From assembly GCF_003852235.1 (NCBI RefSeq), contig NZ_CP027732.1, positions 3,906,001 through 3,970,000 on the forward strand: DNA of 64,000 nt, written 5' to 3'. The notes under the pieces were generated by a model that was not told where the DNA came from, made no database searches, and saw only the letters and a list, made by a program, of their open reading frames with translations. Both the position numbers and the translations under genes were made by a program. The first letter of the stretch is position 1, and each line of letters starts with the position of its first letter. Source of the stretch: Pseudomonas sp. R4-35-07 (lineage in GTDB: Bacteria > Pseudomonadota > Gammaproteobacteria > Pseudomonadales > Pseudomonadaceae). Below are positions 20,044-29,313 of this stretch, in pieces.

Positions 20044-22643
20044 GAGGCTGTGTTCTCCGTATCGGTAGGCTTGCCGGTCAGCCCGGCGGGCTCGGGCAAG
20101 GTTGGGTCAGCGGCTACCACCTGGCAGCGCAATTGCAGGGCGTCGGTCAAGCCATCGGCGGGCAAGGTGGCGGGCAGTGTGAGCAGGCAGCGCTCGTCGC
20201 CGCCCCAACTGACGGACATCTGCTCGCCGGCCTGGATGCCGCTCAGGTAGACGTGGCCGCCGTCATTCACAATGCCGGTGTCCTGTTGCTTGAGGTTCTT
20301 CACCGTCGCGCCGAAGGGCGGCGAACTGCCATCCGCCAGGCGCAGCACCGCCATGGCCTTTTCGCCGGCAATCACGTCCAGCGAGCGATAACCGATCGCC
20401 CCTTCGGTGAGCGTCAGTTGCGTGACCGATTGAGTGGCTTCGACGTTGCTCGGCAAGCGCTCCAGATCGACGCTGGCGGCGGTACGCTGGTAACTGCTGA
20501 TATCCGAGATCACGGCCTTGCCGAAGGCATTGCTGCGCGTCGGCGCGCCATAACCGCGTACGGGCACATCGGGCACCCCGGTGGTGTCGACCATCAGGCG
20601 GGTGCCGCCGGTGCTGGTGGTTCGATGGAGCGCGGCACCGTGGGCCGTGAGCGTGGCACCGCCGCGCGCAGAGACACTGAGGCTGCTGGAACCGCCCTGC
20701 TGCCGGCTGGCGCTTAGATCGACATCAGCGTGATCGCCCATATGGCTCAGGTAACCGCTGGCAGACGTATCGCTCGCGCTGAGCTGGTAGCTGTTGCGCT
20801 CATCGAGGCGATCGCTGTAGCGCGTGGCAATGTTGTTGTTGCCGGCGCCTCGACTGGCATCCATCGAGAGTGTGCCGGTACGCCCCAACGGCAGGCTGAC
20901 CGTCAGCGCCATGCCGTTATCCTTATAGTTATATTCCTGAGAGCGGTACATGTTCAGGGACAGGCTCATGTTCTTGACCGTGCCCACATTGAAGTAGCGC
21001 GACAGCGACAGGTTCCAGCGCTGCGTGTCCGGCCGGTCCCAGTAGGTTTGCTTGTTGTAACTGGCGTATACGGTGGCGCCCAGGTCACGAAACTGCTTGT
21101 TGACCGTCACCGTATACAGCGCCTTGCTGCCGCCGATAGGCTTCCACCCCTCATTGGGGTCCCGATAATCCCCACGCCCGCCGAGTTCGCCGTTCAACCC
21201 GTAATACCGGGCGTCCAGGTATTCACTCATGCTCAGGAAGTTCTTCTCGGAAAAGCGGTAGCCGGCGAACGTCACCTGGCTGTCGTACTGTTCGAAATTC
21301 TTGGAATATTGAAGGCGGTAGGATTTACCCGAGAGCGTCTCGTTCCACACGCTGGCATGGGACTGCGTGACATCCAGCGAGACGGCGCCGAACGCCAGCA
21401 AGTCGCGGCCCGCGCCCACGGATAACGCCCGATAGTTGTTATCGGTGATCCCCCCACCAAACAACGACCAGCCATTGCTCACGCCCCAGGAAAACTCTCC
21501 GGTCCCGAAGACGTTGCCATCGGAGCCGTTCTGCAGATTGGAAGGCCGCCCGCTCGCCAGCTTGTAGCGGACCTGGCCTGGACGCGTCAGGTACGGCACA
21601 CCGGCCGTGTTGAGTTGGAAGGTATGGACCGAACCGTCCTGTTCTTCCACGCGCACATCCAGCTTGCCGGTCACCGCATCATTAAGGTCCTGAATGCGAA
21701 AAGGACCGGCCGCGACCAGCGTCTCGTAGAGCACACGCCCCTGCTGGCTGATGATGACCTTTGCATTGGTCTTGGCCACCCCGACCACTTCCGGCGCGTA
21801 ACCGCGCAAGTTGGGTGGCAGCTGGCTTTGATCCGAGTTAAGCGAGGCGCCGGTGAAGCGGAAACTGTCGAACAGGTCCGAATACAGGTAGCTCTCACCC
21901 ACCACCAGGCGCGCCTGCAGCGCCGGAATGGCGCGATACGCATAGTAGCGGCTCCATTCCAGCTTCTGCGGCCCGGCCGCCTCTTGCCGGCCACTCTCCA
22001 CCCGCCCCTGCCAATCGGCCCTTATGCGCCAGGCGCCGGCATTGGCCCCGACGGTGCCGTTGCCGCTGAGATTTTTGCGCTGGCCGTCATTCTTCTGGTA
22101 GTTGGACTGCGCCGTCAGGCTGTAGTCCACCAGTAGCCCCGGCACCCCCTCGTCCCAGCGCGAAGGCGGGTCCCAATTGATGGCGTTGTACTCAAGGTAA
22201 GCCTGGGGCAGGTTGATGCTCAGGCTCGAGGTGGCCAGGTCGCCACTGACTTCCATGCCCGGCAGGCTGGTGATATCCAGGCATTCGCCGTCCCTCCACC
22301 AGGTCAGTTTGCCGGCATCCGCCGCTTTCAGGCCCAGTTGCTCGACAAGACTGTGCGACAAGCAGGCCTGGCTGCCCTTGGGATCGTTATCGGGGGGATA
22401 GAACGCTACCGATTGCTCAGGAATAGATTGGGCGTTCAGCTGCACCGCCATCGAATAAGTGCCAGGCAGAATGAACCCGCTGCGTGCAAATTGAGACAAG
22501 TCAATATTAGTGCGATCACTCAGATCGAGAACGTCGGTATTGAACTCGATATCTGCGGCGCCCATTGCAGTGCCCGCCAATGACATCAACCCGCCCAACA
22601 GTCCGGGACGGAACGTATTTTTGATTTTCGACGTATTCAACAT
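20040..22643 (-). CDS. outer-membrane fimbrial usher
   Basis: PapC/FimD-family usher that forms the outer-membrane pore and polymerises subunits. 867 residues, normal for the family: a short signal region, the N-terminal chaperone-binding domain (IEFNTDVLDL to about 140), a long beta-barrel with the plug, and two C-terminal domains (the last near residues 780-850, with SPPFGATVKN and SVSWGGDERC). The ATG at 22643 has GGACAGG upstream; a TTG 24 bases earlier is in frame but less likely. It lies between the pilin at 22664 and the chaperone. Confidence 0.93.
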   Translation of the reverse strand: MLNTSKIKNTFRPGLLGGLMSLAGTAMGAADIEFNTDVLDLSDRTNIDLSQFARSGFILPGTYSMAVQLNAQSIPEQSVAFYPPDNDPKGSQACLSHSLVEQLGLKAADAGKLTWWRDGECLDITSLPGMEVSGDLATSSLSINLPQAYLEYNAINWDPPSRWDEGVPGLLVDYSLTAQSNYQKNDGQRKNLSGNGTVGANAGAWRIRADWQGRVESGRQEAAGPQKLEWSRYYAYRAIPALQARLVVGESYLYSDLFDSFRFTGASLNSDQSQLPPNLRGYAPEVVGVAKTNAKVIISQQGRVLYETLVAAGPFRIQDLNDAVTGKLDVRVEEQDGSVHTFQLNTAGVPYLTRPGQVRYKLASGRPSNLQNGSDGNVFGTGEFSWGVSNGWSLFGGGITDNNYRALSVGAGRDLLAFGAVSLDVTQSHASVWNETLSGKSYRLQYSKNFEQYDSQVTFAGYRFSEKNFLSMSEYLDARYYGLNGELGGRGDYRDPNEGWKPIGGSKALYTVTVNKQFRDLGATVYASYNKQTYWDRPDTQRWNLSLSRYFNVGTVKNMSLSLNMYRSQEYNYKDNGMALTVSLPLGRTGTLSMDASRGAGNNNIATRYSDRLDERNSYQLSASDTSASGYLSHMGDHADVDLSASRQQGGSSSLSVSARGGATLTAHGAALHRTTSTGGTRLMVDTTGVPDVPVRGYGAPTRSNAFGKAVISDISSYQRTAASVDLERLPSNVEATQSVTQLTLTEGAIGYRSLDVIAGEKAMAVLRLADGSSPPFGATVKNLKQQDTGIVNDGGHVYLSGIQAGEQMSVSWGGDERCLLTLPATLPADGLTDALQLRCQVVAADPTLPEPAGLTGKPTDTENTAS

Positions 22644-22663
22644 GCAAGCCTGTCCATCACTGT

Positions 22664-23224
22664 TCAAAAGTATTCCAACTTGAACCGCACCGCGGCACTG
22701 TGAGCCCCAACCGCCAATGGCAAGCCGTTGCCGACCAGGAAAAACCGGTAGTTGAGTGTCATGTCGCCCTCCGCCAGTGGCACCGGTGCCATGCGTTGCC
22801 CCGGACGACTTTCCTCGCCGGCAGCGTCCACGATGTGCAGGGCAACCCCCTGCGACTCGCCAAAGACCGCGAAGGAAAGCCCTGCCCTGTCGGTGGGGCC
22901 ATCGAACGTCACGCGCATGTGCTCCCAGTCCGGCAGGGTTTCACCTGGGCGCAACGGGTCGGGGCGGGTCAACGAGCAATTGACCAGACGCAACTGGAAG
23001 GGATGGTCTTCGCCCCGTGTGTTGCGCAGGAGCCGGCCAACCGGTTCGGGCGGCATTTCGATGGTTTGATCGATACTGCCCAGTTCCAGCCCGCAGGCAG
23101 AATCGATCACTTCCCCTCCCAGCAGCACGACCCCATCGCCTTGCGCAGACGCCTGGGCGACCACGCAAGGGCTGATGAACGTCGTCAATGAAGAGGCGAT
23201 AGCCAGACGTATGAATGTTTTCAC
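22664..23224 (-). CDS. fimbrial subunit
   Basis: 186-residue pilin-fold protein encoded between the first pilin and the usher. Signal peptide (LAIASSLTTFISPCVVAQA), first Cys in DSACGLELGSID, second in RLVNCSLTRPD, and the end strand AAVRFKLEYF. The start codon is GTG with GGGAG upstream. Its stop lies just before the usher start. It could serve as a minor shaft or anchor subunit. Confidence 0.8.
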   Translation of the reverse strand: MKTFIRLAIASSLTTFISPCVVAQASAQGDGVVLLGGEVIDSACGLELGSIDQTIEMPPEPVGRLLRNTRGEDHPFQLRLVNCSLTRPDPLRPGETLPDWEHMRVTFDGPTDRAGLSFAVFGESQGVALHIVDAAGEESRPGQRMAPVPLAEGDMTLNYRFFLVGNGLPLAVGAHSAAVRFKLEYF

Positions 23225-23275
23225 CTGGATCTCCCGTCAGCGCTCCCCCGCCACACTGGGTGGCGGGGGCACGAC

Positions 23276-23797
23276 TTACTGATAAGCCAAGGTGAAATTG
23301 GTGACCGCGCTGAAATCGCCAGGCACGATCGGGGCTGAGGCGGCGCCTTGTACATATGCACCGAACTCCAGGGTGTTATCCCCGGCGGAAATGATTTGCG
23401 GGGCGGTAGGCACCCCCAACTCAACCGGGGCGCCGCCATGGGTCATCATGATGCCCACGCCGCCAGCACCGCCGACCGTACCGATCGCGCCCGGTACAGC
23501 GCCGGATGGTGCGCCGGTGAAGGTGGTGGTGACGGTGTTGTCAGTGAGGCCCGTCAGATCGCAACCTTCCAGTTCAATCAGCACACGCCGGGCCTCCGAC
23601 TTGCCCCCCGATTGCAACTGATGCTTGGCAATCGCCCCCAGGCGAACAGTTTGATCAACGGAGTCAGGCTTGATAGAGCAAGCGCCCGAATGGACCGACC
23701 CCAAAAACGTAACCGTTCCATCCGCCGCATGCGCCATGGACATCGAACCGGCCAGCAGACCGACAGACAACAGCACAGCTTTCATTTTGGTTTTCAT
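23276..23797 (-). CDS. major fimbrial subunit (FimA-type pilin)
   Basis: First gene of the operon, 173 residues, and the best candidate for the main shaft pilin. Signal peptide (AVLLSVGLLAGSMSMAHA), ADGTVTFLGSVHSGACSI at the mature N-terminus (donor strand plus first Cys), second Cys in LEGCDLTG, Gly-rich loops, and the end strand FSAVTNFTLAYQ. GGGA lies about ten bases before the ATG. The promoter should lie in the AT-rich gap above 23797. Subunits, usher and chaperone all follow in one direction down to 16122. Confidence 0.87.
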   Translation of the reverse strand: MKTKMKAVLLSVGLLAGSMSMAHAADGTVTFLGSVHSGACSIKPDSVDQTVRLGAIAKHQLQSGGKSEARRVLIELEGCDLTGLTDNTVTTTFTGAPSGAVPGAIGTVGGAGGVGIMMTHGGAPVELGVPTAPQIISAGDNTLEFGAYVQGAASAPIVPGDFSAVTNFTLAYQ

Positions 23798-24243
23798 CTA
23801 CAGATTCCCACTTAACAAGTGTCATTAAGAAGCCTTGCCACCGAGAGGCACAGGGCTGATTAAAAGAGCGGTTTGACCCATGCATTGAGGGGGGTTGCTC
23901 CTGACATGCTTTTCCAACTTTTTGTATTGCATTTCAGGACCACACTCAACGCCGGGCAAGTGTCCGCTTCACACTTGAAGAAGTAAGCCAGCTGTTTCGT
24001 TTAACGATGTAGCCTTTGCATATCAAGGCGTGCAGGAAAATTATGGCACTTTGCCAAAACTTTGAAAACGACTGAAGGAATGGGACTACACGCAAGTTAA
24101 TGCGAATAGTTTAGAGCAGGACATGGCCGTAAGAATAGGGCTACACGAACTAAACAAACAACAAATTTTATTGGGGATTTGCAACCAAAGAATATAGCTG
24201 CGGAGCGAGGGGTATGTCCGAACGGATAGGTGATGGCAACAAG
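23798..24243. other. 446-bp AT-rich intergenic region upstream of the fimbrial operon
   Basis: No coding frame is convincing. It holds the leader and promoter of the fimbrial operon (minus strand) and the 3' flank of the TSUP gene. I see no invertible-element pair of inverted repeats such as fim switches use, and no clean sigma-70 or sigma-54 box that I would defend. Confidence 0.5.
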
Positions 24244-25011
24244 CTACGAACCGAGAGCCAGCCCCATTCTTCCTATTAAAAATATCAGCAGAATCAAAAA
24301 AAACACCCTGATAAACCTGCTGCCATATCTTAGCGCCAGGAAAACCCCGGTCAGGGAACCTGCAATATTACACAGGGCAACCACTCCACCTATCGCCCAC
24401 AACACGTTGCCGGACGGCACAAAAAATATAAGGGCCGCGCTGAACGTGCCTAAGTTAACCAGCTTTGCAGAAGCTGAGGCGTTTAGAAAATCAAAACCGA
24501 AATATTTGACGAATACAAAGAGTAATAGACTGCCGCTACCGGGCCCAAACACGCCGTCATAGAAACCAATTACACCACCGAAGAAAATGCCCAACAAAAC
24601 TTCCCTGCTGCCGCAGTGCTTGTGTGAGCTCGCCAATCCTAAATCTTTCTTGATAAACGTGTAGCCTGCCATAGCTATCAGGAGAAAGAACACAACATAC
24701 TCCATCAGCCTCTTAGGAATGATAGAGACGGACATGGCCCCAACAAACGCAAAAATAAAAGCCGAGACCATGGTGGGAAGCATTAATTTCCATATGATCC
24801 TTATTCTTTTCAGGTAACTAAATATAGAGGAACAATTCCCTGCCAATACAGCAAGTTTATTTGTTCCAAACACCGTGGCGAGACTGTACTGAGGTAGGAC
24901 GTGCAGCAGCGCTGGCAATTGTACAAGCCCTCCGCCGCCAACCGCAGCGTCTATTAACCCGCCGCAAAAAGCAAAAAAACCTAATGCAATCACAGCGTAT
25001 TCAAAATCCAT
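24244..25011 (-). CDS. TSUP (TauE/SafE) family permease
   Basis: Eight-helix inner-membrane permease of the sulfite/organosulfonate exporter family, about 255 residues. The family hallmark GGLIDAAVGGGGLVQLPAL is near the N-terminus and its repeat GFYDGVFGPGSGSLLLF in the second half. Substrates of the family include sulfite, sulfoacetate and other small anions; none can be assigned here. The start MDFEYAV is preferred to an ATG 14 codons upstream. Base use is strikingly AT-rich compared with both flanks, as is its divergent LysR neighbour, suggesting joint acquisition. Confidence 0.85.
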   Translation of the reverse strand: MDFEYAVIALGFFAFCGGLIDAAVGGGGLVQLPALLHVLPQYSLATVFGTNKLAVLAGNCSSIFSYLKRIRIIWKLMLPTMVSAFIFAFVGAMSVSIIPKRLMEYVVFFLLIAMAGYTFIKKDLGLASSHKHCGSREVLLGIFFGGVIGFYDGVFGPGSGSLLLFVFVKYFGFDFLNASASAKLVNLGTFSAALIFFVPSGNVLWAIGGVVALCNIAGSLTGVFLALRYGSRFIRVFFLILLIFLIGRMGLALGS

Positions 25012-25121
25012 ATAATATATCCGACCAGCATTTGGGTTCAGGGTTAATAACATAATTTATTGATTAGCTTGCAACAAGTAACTTATACTGAGCCCATCAT
25101 TCACTTTTAGTGAGCAATGGA

Positions 25122-25991
25122 ATGGAACTCTCACAACTGACTATGTTCAAGGTGGTTGCCGATCAAGGCAGTATCATTCGGGCCTCCGAACTGTTGCATT
25201 GCGTTCCGTCAAACATAACAAACAGAATAAAAGCGCTAGAGAAGGAGCTTGGCGCTTCCTTATTTATACGAAAGGGCCGAGGGCTTGTTATCAGCCCTTC
25301 CGGACGATTGTTTCTAGAATACACAAATAAAATCTTGTCATTGTGCCAGGAATCTCGAAGAGCGCTTGACCCTGCATCAGTGGCTTGCGGGGTATTGAAG
25401 ATTGGTGCAATAGAGTCTGCTGCGACAGGAAGACTGCCCAAGCTGCTGTCCACTTATCATCAACACTACCCCGCCGTGCAAATGGAATTCAGTACGGCAA
25501 CCTGGCCACAGTTGGTGAATGATGTGGTTGACCTTAAGCTGGATGGCGCGATCATTGCTATGAGCCCTGAGCACGCAGATATTGAATGTGTGGAAATCTA
25601 CCAGGAAGAGCTCGTGCTAATTGCGTCGGCGTCTGCAGGGACAATTCGAGGGCCGCGGGATCTTGGCGGGAAAAACATATTCATGTGGCCCGAAGGATGC
25701 CCTTACAGGAAGTCGCTGGAAAACTGGCTGGCTGATTGCGGCGTAGCGAACGCCATAACAAGCATTGCCAGTTATGGCACCATACTCGGGTGCGTCAATT
25801 CAGGGGCGGGCGTATCGTTAGTGCCTAAGGGCATGTATGAGCAGTTTCGGAAAATGGGTGGAATCAGCGGTTATGAATTCAGTGAGTTACTACCTATAAC
25901 AAACTATTTCATCTGGAATAAAAACGTTAAAGTTCATCCTGCAAAAGATAAGTTTGCAGCCTTGCTGACGGAACAGTTAAAAAACCTTTGA
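25122..25991 (+). CDS. LysR-family regulator (PtrR/YneJ-like)
   Basis: LTTR of 289 residues: winged helix in residues 1-60 (MELSQLTMFKVVADQGS, then VPSNITNRIKALEKELG) and an effector-binding domain from about 90. The HTH and the start of the effector domain (LKIGAIESAATGRLP) resemble PtrR/YneJ-type regulators. The ATG at 25122 is chosen; a GTG four codons earlier is possible. It is divergent from the TSUP permease, with a gap of about 110 bp in which it should bind and control the transporter. Like the permease it is AT-rich. Confidence 0.85.
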   Translation: MELSQLTMFKVVADQGSIIRASELLHCVPSNITNRIKALEKELGASLFIRKGRGLVISPSGRLFLEYTNKILSLCQESRRALDPASVACGVLKIGAIESAATGRLPKLLSTYHQHYPAVQMEFSTATWPQLVNDVVDLKLDGAIIAMSPEHADIECVEIYQEELVLIASASAGTIRGPRDLGGKNIFMWPEGCPYRKSLENWLADCGVANAITSIASYGTILGCVNSGAGVSLVPKGMYEQFRKMGGISGYEFSELLPITNYFIWNKNVKVHPAKDKFAALLTEQLKNL

Positions 25992-26282
25992 TCTTTTCCA
26001 TGCAGGATGGCTTACGTGCAACGCTGCCCGTTCTTGATCGAACATCATGGTCGGCTGTCAGGCCGCCATCGGGAGCAAGCCCCCTCCCACATTTAGGTCG
26101 CGTGGCATCAGTTAGAGAGGCTTCGGCTCCCGAGCAATCACAGGTTCAGGGCTGTGCCAAAGTTGTGTAGATACCTATGACCATCGGGGGCAAGCCCCCT
26201 CCCACATTTGGATCGCGGGGGCATCAGTTCAGGCAGTCGTCGGCTGCCGAGCCGTCAGACTCCTGCCTTCAGTGGCCGCGCA
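25992..26282. repeat. intergenic region with two inverted REPs and a fragment of the composite repeat
   Basis: No gene. REPs GGGAGCAAGCCCCCTCCC at 26064-26094 and TCGGGGGCAAGCCCCCTCCC at 26181-26209. The stretch 26036-26070 matches 15009-15043 (GTCGGCTGTCAGGCCGCC block), and 26162-26178 is the inverted copy of 13207-13223. Confidence 0.75.
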
Positions 26283-27467
26283 CTAGCGCACAGCTTCAAA
26301 CAACCCGGTTGCCCCCATCCCGCCGCCCACGCACATAGTGACGATGCCATAGCGTAAATCACGTCGTTGCAGTTCCCGCACCAGGTGCCCCACTTGCCGC
26401 GACCCGGTCATGCCGAATGGATGGCCGATGGCGATGGAACCGCCGTTGACGTTGTATCGGGCATTGTCGATTTCCAGGCGATTACGGGCGTACAGGCACT
26501 GTGAGGCAAACGCTTCATTGAGTTCCCACAGGTCGATATCCGCCACCTGCAAGCCTTTGGCCTTGAGCAGTTTAGGCACCGAGAACACCGGGCCGATGCC
26601 CATTTCGTCCGGCTCGCAACCGGCCACGGTAAACCCGCGAAAGAACGCCTTGGGTTTGAGCCCCAGCGCCAGGGCTTTTTCCAGGCTCATCACCAGGGTC
26701 ATCGAGGCGCCGTCGGACAGCTGCGACGAGTTACCCGCCGTCACCGAACCGTCTTCGGCAAACACCGGCTTCAGGCCACTGAGGCTGGCCAGTGTGGTGT
26801 CGGGGCGATTGCAGTCGTCGCGGTCGACCACGCCATCGAGTACCTGCACCTGACCGGTGTGCTTGTCTTCGACGCTGTACTTGACCGCCATCGGCACGAT
26901 TTCATCGTCGAACAGGCCATCGGCCTGGGCCTGTGCCGTGCGCTGCTGGCTTTGCAGGGCGTACAGGTCCTGGTCCTCGCGGCTGACCTGGTAGCGCCGC
27001 GCGACGATTTCGGCGGTCTGGCCCATGGGCAAGTAGATACCAGGCACCTGCTCTTTGAGCAGCGGGTTGATCAGGTGGTTGGTGTTGACGCTCTTCATGG
27101 TCAGGCTGATGGATTCGACGCCGCCGGCGACGATGATGTCGCTGCAACCCGAGGCAATCTGGTTGGCCGCGATCGCAATCGCTTGCAAGCCCGACGAACA
27201 GAAACGGTTGAGCGTCATGCCCGCCGTGCCGGTGCCCAGGTGTGACAGCACCGCCACGTTACGCCCGATGTTGTAGCCTTGGGCGCCTTCGTTGGAGCCG
27301 GCACCGACGATGCAGTCCTCCACCGTCGCCGGGTCGATGCCATTGCGGCTCAGCAGCGCGTTGACGCAATGGGCGGCCATGTCATCAGGGCGAGTCTGGT
27401 TGAACTTGCCGCGAAAAGACTTGGCCAGGCCGGTTCGCACGCTGTCGACGATCACTACTTCACGCAT
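26283..27467 (-). CDS. thiolase (acetyl-CoA C-acyltransferase family)
   Basis: 394-residue thiolase, cleaving 3-oxoacyl-CoA or condensing acetyl-CoA. The acyl-accepting Cys is in NRFCSSGLQA (near residue 90), the catalytic His in GHPFGMTGSR, and the second Cys in MCVGGGMGATG. MREVVIVDSVRTG is the usual N-terminus, preceded by GAGGT; longer in-frame starts lack support. No FadB-type partner is adjacent, so whether it serves beta-oxidation, amino-acid or other catabolism cannot be told. It stands alone between a REP cluster and pap. Confidence 0.88.
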   Translation of the reverse strand: MREVVIVDSVRTGLAKSFRGKFNQTRPDDMAAHCVNALLSRNGIDPATVEDCIVGAGSNEGAQGYNIGRNVAVLSHLGTGTAGMTLNRFCSSGLQAIAIAANQIASGCSDIIVAGGVESISLTMKSVNTNHLINPLLKEQVPGIYLPMGQTAEIVARRYQVSREDQDLYALQSQQRTAQAQADGLFDDEIVPMAVKYSVEDKHTGQVQVLDGVVDRDDCNRPDTTLASLSGLKPVFAEDGSVTAGNSSQLSDGASMTLVMSLEKALALGLKPKAFFRGFTVAGCEPDEMGIGPVFSVPKLLKAKGLQVADIDLWELNEAFASQCLYARNRLEIDNARYNVNGGSIAIGHPFGMTGSRQVGHLVRELQRRDLRYGIVTMCVGGGMGATGLFEAVR

Positions 27468-27593
27468 GGGGCTACCTCGATCTTGTGGTTGTGGATCGAG
27501 GATAGAGCCGGGCCCTGGGCAGGCGCGATGATCATTCACTGCATGGATGCAAAAGCATGAGGCCGGGATGCGGTCCATCGGATGGTAGAGATC

Positions 27594-27625
27594 AATGTGG
27601 GAGGGGGCTTGCCCCCTCCCACATT
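27594..27625. repeat. solitary palindromic REP
   Basis: Perfect 14-bp arms AATGTGGGAGGGGG and CCCCCTCCCACATT around loop CTTG, between pap and the thiolase gene. As a strong hairpin just past the pap stop it may also stabilise or end the pap transcript. Confidence 0.8.
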
Positions 27626-27643
27626 ATCGAGCTGGGCAGCCCG

Positions 27644-29158
27644 TTATTTCTTTTTCTTCTTGTCGTGCTTGTCGCTCTTGGCAAACGCGTCTTCCAGTGC
27701 GCGGTTGAGGGTACGCAGCACTTTGATCCGCGCCCAGCGTTTGTCGTTGGCTTCCACCAGGGTCCAGGGTGCGATTTCAGTGCTGGTGCGGTCGACCATA
27801 TCGCCCACCGCCGCACGGTAGTCGTCCCACTTGTCACGGTTGCGCCAGTCGTCCTCGGTAATCTTGAAGCGCTTGAAGGGAATCTCTTCGCGGGCCTGGA
27901 AACGCTCCAGCTGGGTTTCCTTGTCGATGGCCAGCCAGAACTTGACCACGATCACCCCGGCATTGCGCAACTGCTCTTCGAAATCATTGATCTCGCCATA
28001 GGCGCGCATCCAATCGGTCGGGGTGCAGAAGCCTTCGATGCGTTCCACCAGCACCCGCCCATACCAGGAGCGGTCGAACACGGTGAACATGCCGCGCGCC
28101 GGGATCTTCTGCCAGAACCGCCACAGGTAGGGCTGGGCGCGCTCGTCTTCACTGGGCGCGGCAATCGGCACGATGTGGTACTGGCGCGGGTCCAGCGCGG
28201 CCGCCACGCGGCGGATCGCCCCGCCCTTGCCGGCCGCGTCGTTGCCCTCGAACACGCTCACCAGTGCGTGCTTGCGCATGCGTTTGTCGCGCATCAGCCC
28301 GGAGAAGCGCGCCTGTTCGGTAATCAGTTGTTCTTCGTAATCGTCCTTGTCCAGGCGCAGGCTCAGGTCGAGGCTGTCGAGCAGGCTCTTCTGGTCCACC
28401 GACGCGATCAACGGCGCCGGGTTCATGCCACTGGCCTTGCCCTTGGGCAGTTTCAAGGCGTTTTGCAGGCCCTCAAGCAGAATCTTGCCCACGGTGAGCC
28501 CACGGTAACGGGGGTCGACCCCTTCGATCACATGCCACGGCGCATAGTCGCGACTGGTACGGCGCAGCACGCGTTCGCCGAAATGCACGAATTTGTCGTA
28601 GGTCTCGGACTGCTGCCAGTCCAGCGGGCTGATGCGCCAACTGTGCAGCGGGTCATCGGCCAGCGCCTTGAGCCGCGCCTTCATCTGTTTCTTGGACAGG
28701 TGAAACCAGAACTTGAAGATCAGCGCACCTTCATCGCAGAGCATCTTCTCCAGGCGCTCGGCCCCGGCGATGGCCTGGTCGAGACGGGCGTCCTTGATCT
28801 GGCCGTGGACGCGGCTTTGCAGCATCTGGCTGTACCAGTTGCCGAAGAAAATCCCCATGCGCCCCTTGGCCGGCAATTGCCGCCAGTAGCGCCAGGCCGG
28901 TGGGCGCGCCAGTTCCTCATCGGTCTGCTGGTCGAAGGTGCGCACTTCGATCAGGCGCGGGTCCATCCACTCGTTGAGCAACTTGACCGTCTCGCCCTTG
29001 CCCGCGCCCTCGATACCGTTGATCAGGATGATCACCGGGAAGCGCTTCTGCTGTTGCAGCTCGTACTGCACTTCCAGCAGGGCTTCGCGCAGGGCCGGCA
29101 CTGCGGCCTCAAAGGTGTCTTTGTCGATGGCGTGACCGATTTCGGCGGATTCGAACAT
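27644..29158 (-). CDS. pap: polyphosphate:AMP phosphotransferase (tandem PPK2)
   Basis: Transfers phosphate from polyphosphate to AMP, making ADP. 504 residues in two PPK2 domains. Domain 1 has Walker A GIEGAGKGET (near residue 50) but GNWYSQ where the second motif should be. Domain 2 has EGNDAAGKGG and an intact DRSWYGRVLVERIEG. The C-terminal domain is therefore the likely active one, as known for this fused class. MFESAEIG is chosen as the start with GGAG upstream. The tail is a lysine run. It is divergent from mnmC. Confidence 0.9.
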   Translation of the reverse strand: MFESAEIGHAIDKDTFEAAVPALREALLEVQYELQQQKRFPVIILINGIEGAGKGETVKLLNEWMDPRLIEVRTFDQQTDEELARPPAWRYWRQLPAKGRMGIFFGNWYSQMLQSRVHGQIKDARLDQAIAGAERLEKMLCDEGALIFKFWFHLSKKQMKARLKALADDPLHSWRISPLDWQQSETYDKFVHFGERVLRRTSRDYAPWHVIEGVDPRYRGLTVGKILLEGLQNALKLPKGKASGMNPAPLIASVDQKSLLDSLDLSLRLDKDDYEEQLITEQARFSGLMRDKRMRKHALVSVFEGNDAAGKGGAIRRVAAALDPRQYHIVPIAAPSEDERAQPYLWRFWQKIPARGMFTVFDRSWYGRVLVERIEGFCTPTDWMRAYGEINDFEEQLRNAGVIVVKFWLAIDKETQLERFQAREEIPFKRFKITEDDWRNRDKWDDYRAAVGDMVDRTSTEIAPWTLVEANDKRWARIKVLRTLNRALEDAFAKSDKHDKKKKK

Positions 29159-29313
29159 GGGCAGCTCCGTTTCAAGATGGCTCAAGACTAGCGGATTGGG
29201 CAGCGGCACGCGGCAGGAAATTCCACCGAGGCTTGCCATGGCTCAATTCATGGCGTGTCGATCGGCTAGAATGGCCCCCTTGTGTTTGCCCGCTGTCTAT
29301 TTATGAGCCGCCC

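Noticed and set aside
24040..24060. TGGCAC-like box as a sigma-54 promoter near the fimbrial operon
   Set aside because: TGGCACTTTGCC has the wrong distance between the GG and GC elements.
23798..24243. Possible phase-variable (fim-switch) promoter of the fimbrial operon
   Set aside because: No inverted repeat pair flanking an invertible segment and no recombinase gene nearby.
27644..29158. Frame decay of the first PPK2 domain in pap
   Set aside because: GNWYSQ in place of the second motif is a known trait of the fused class, and the frame is intact.
27557..29191. Long open frame antisense to pap (over 500 codons)
   Set aside because: GC-rich codon bias leaves long antisense frames; the sense frame has full PPK2 motifs, and the antisense product is low-complexity with no family motif.
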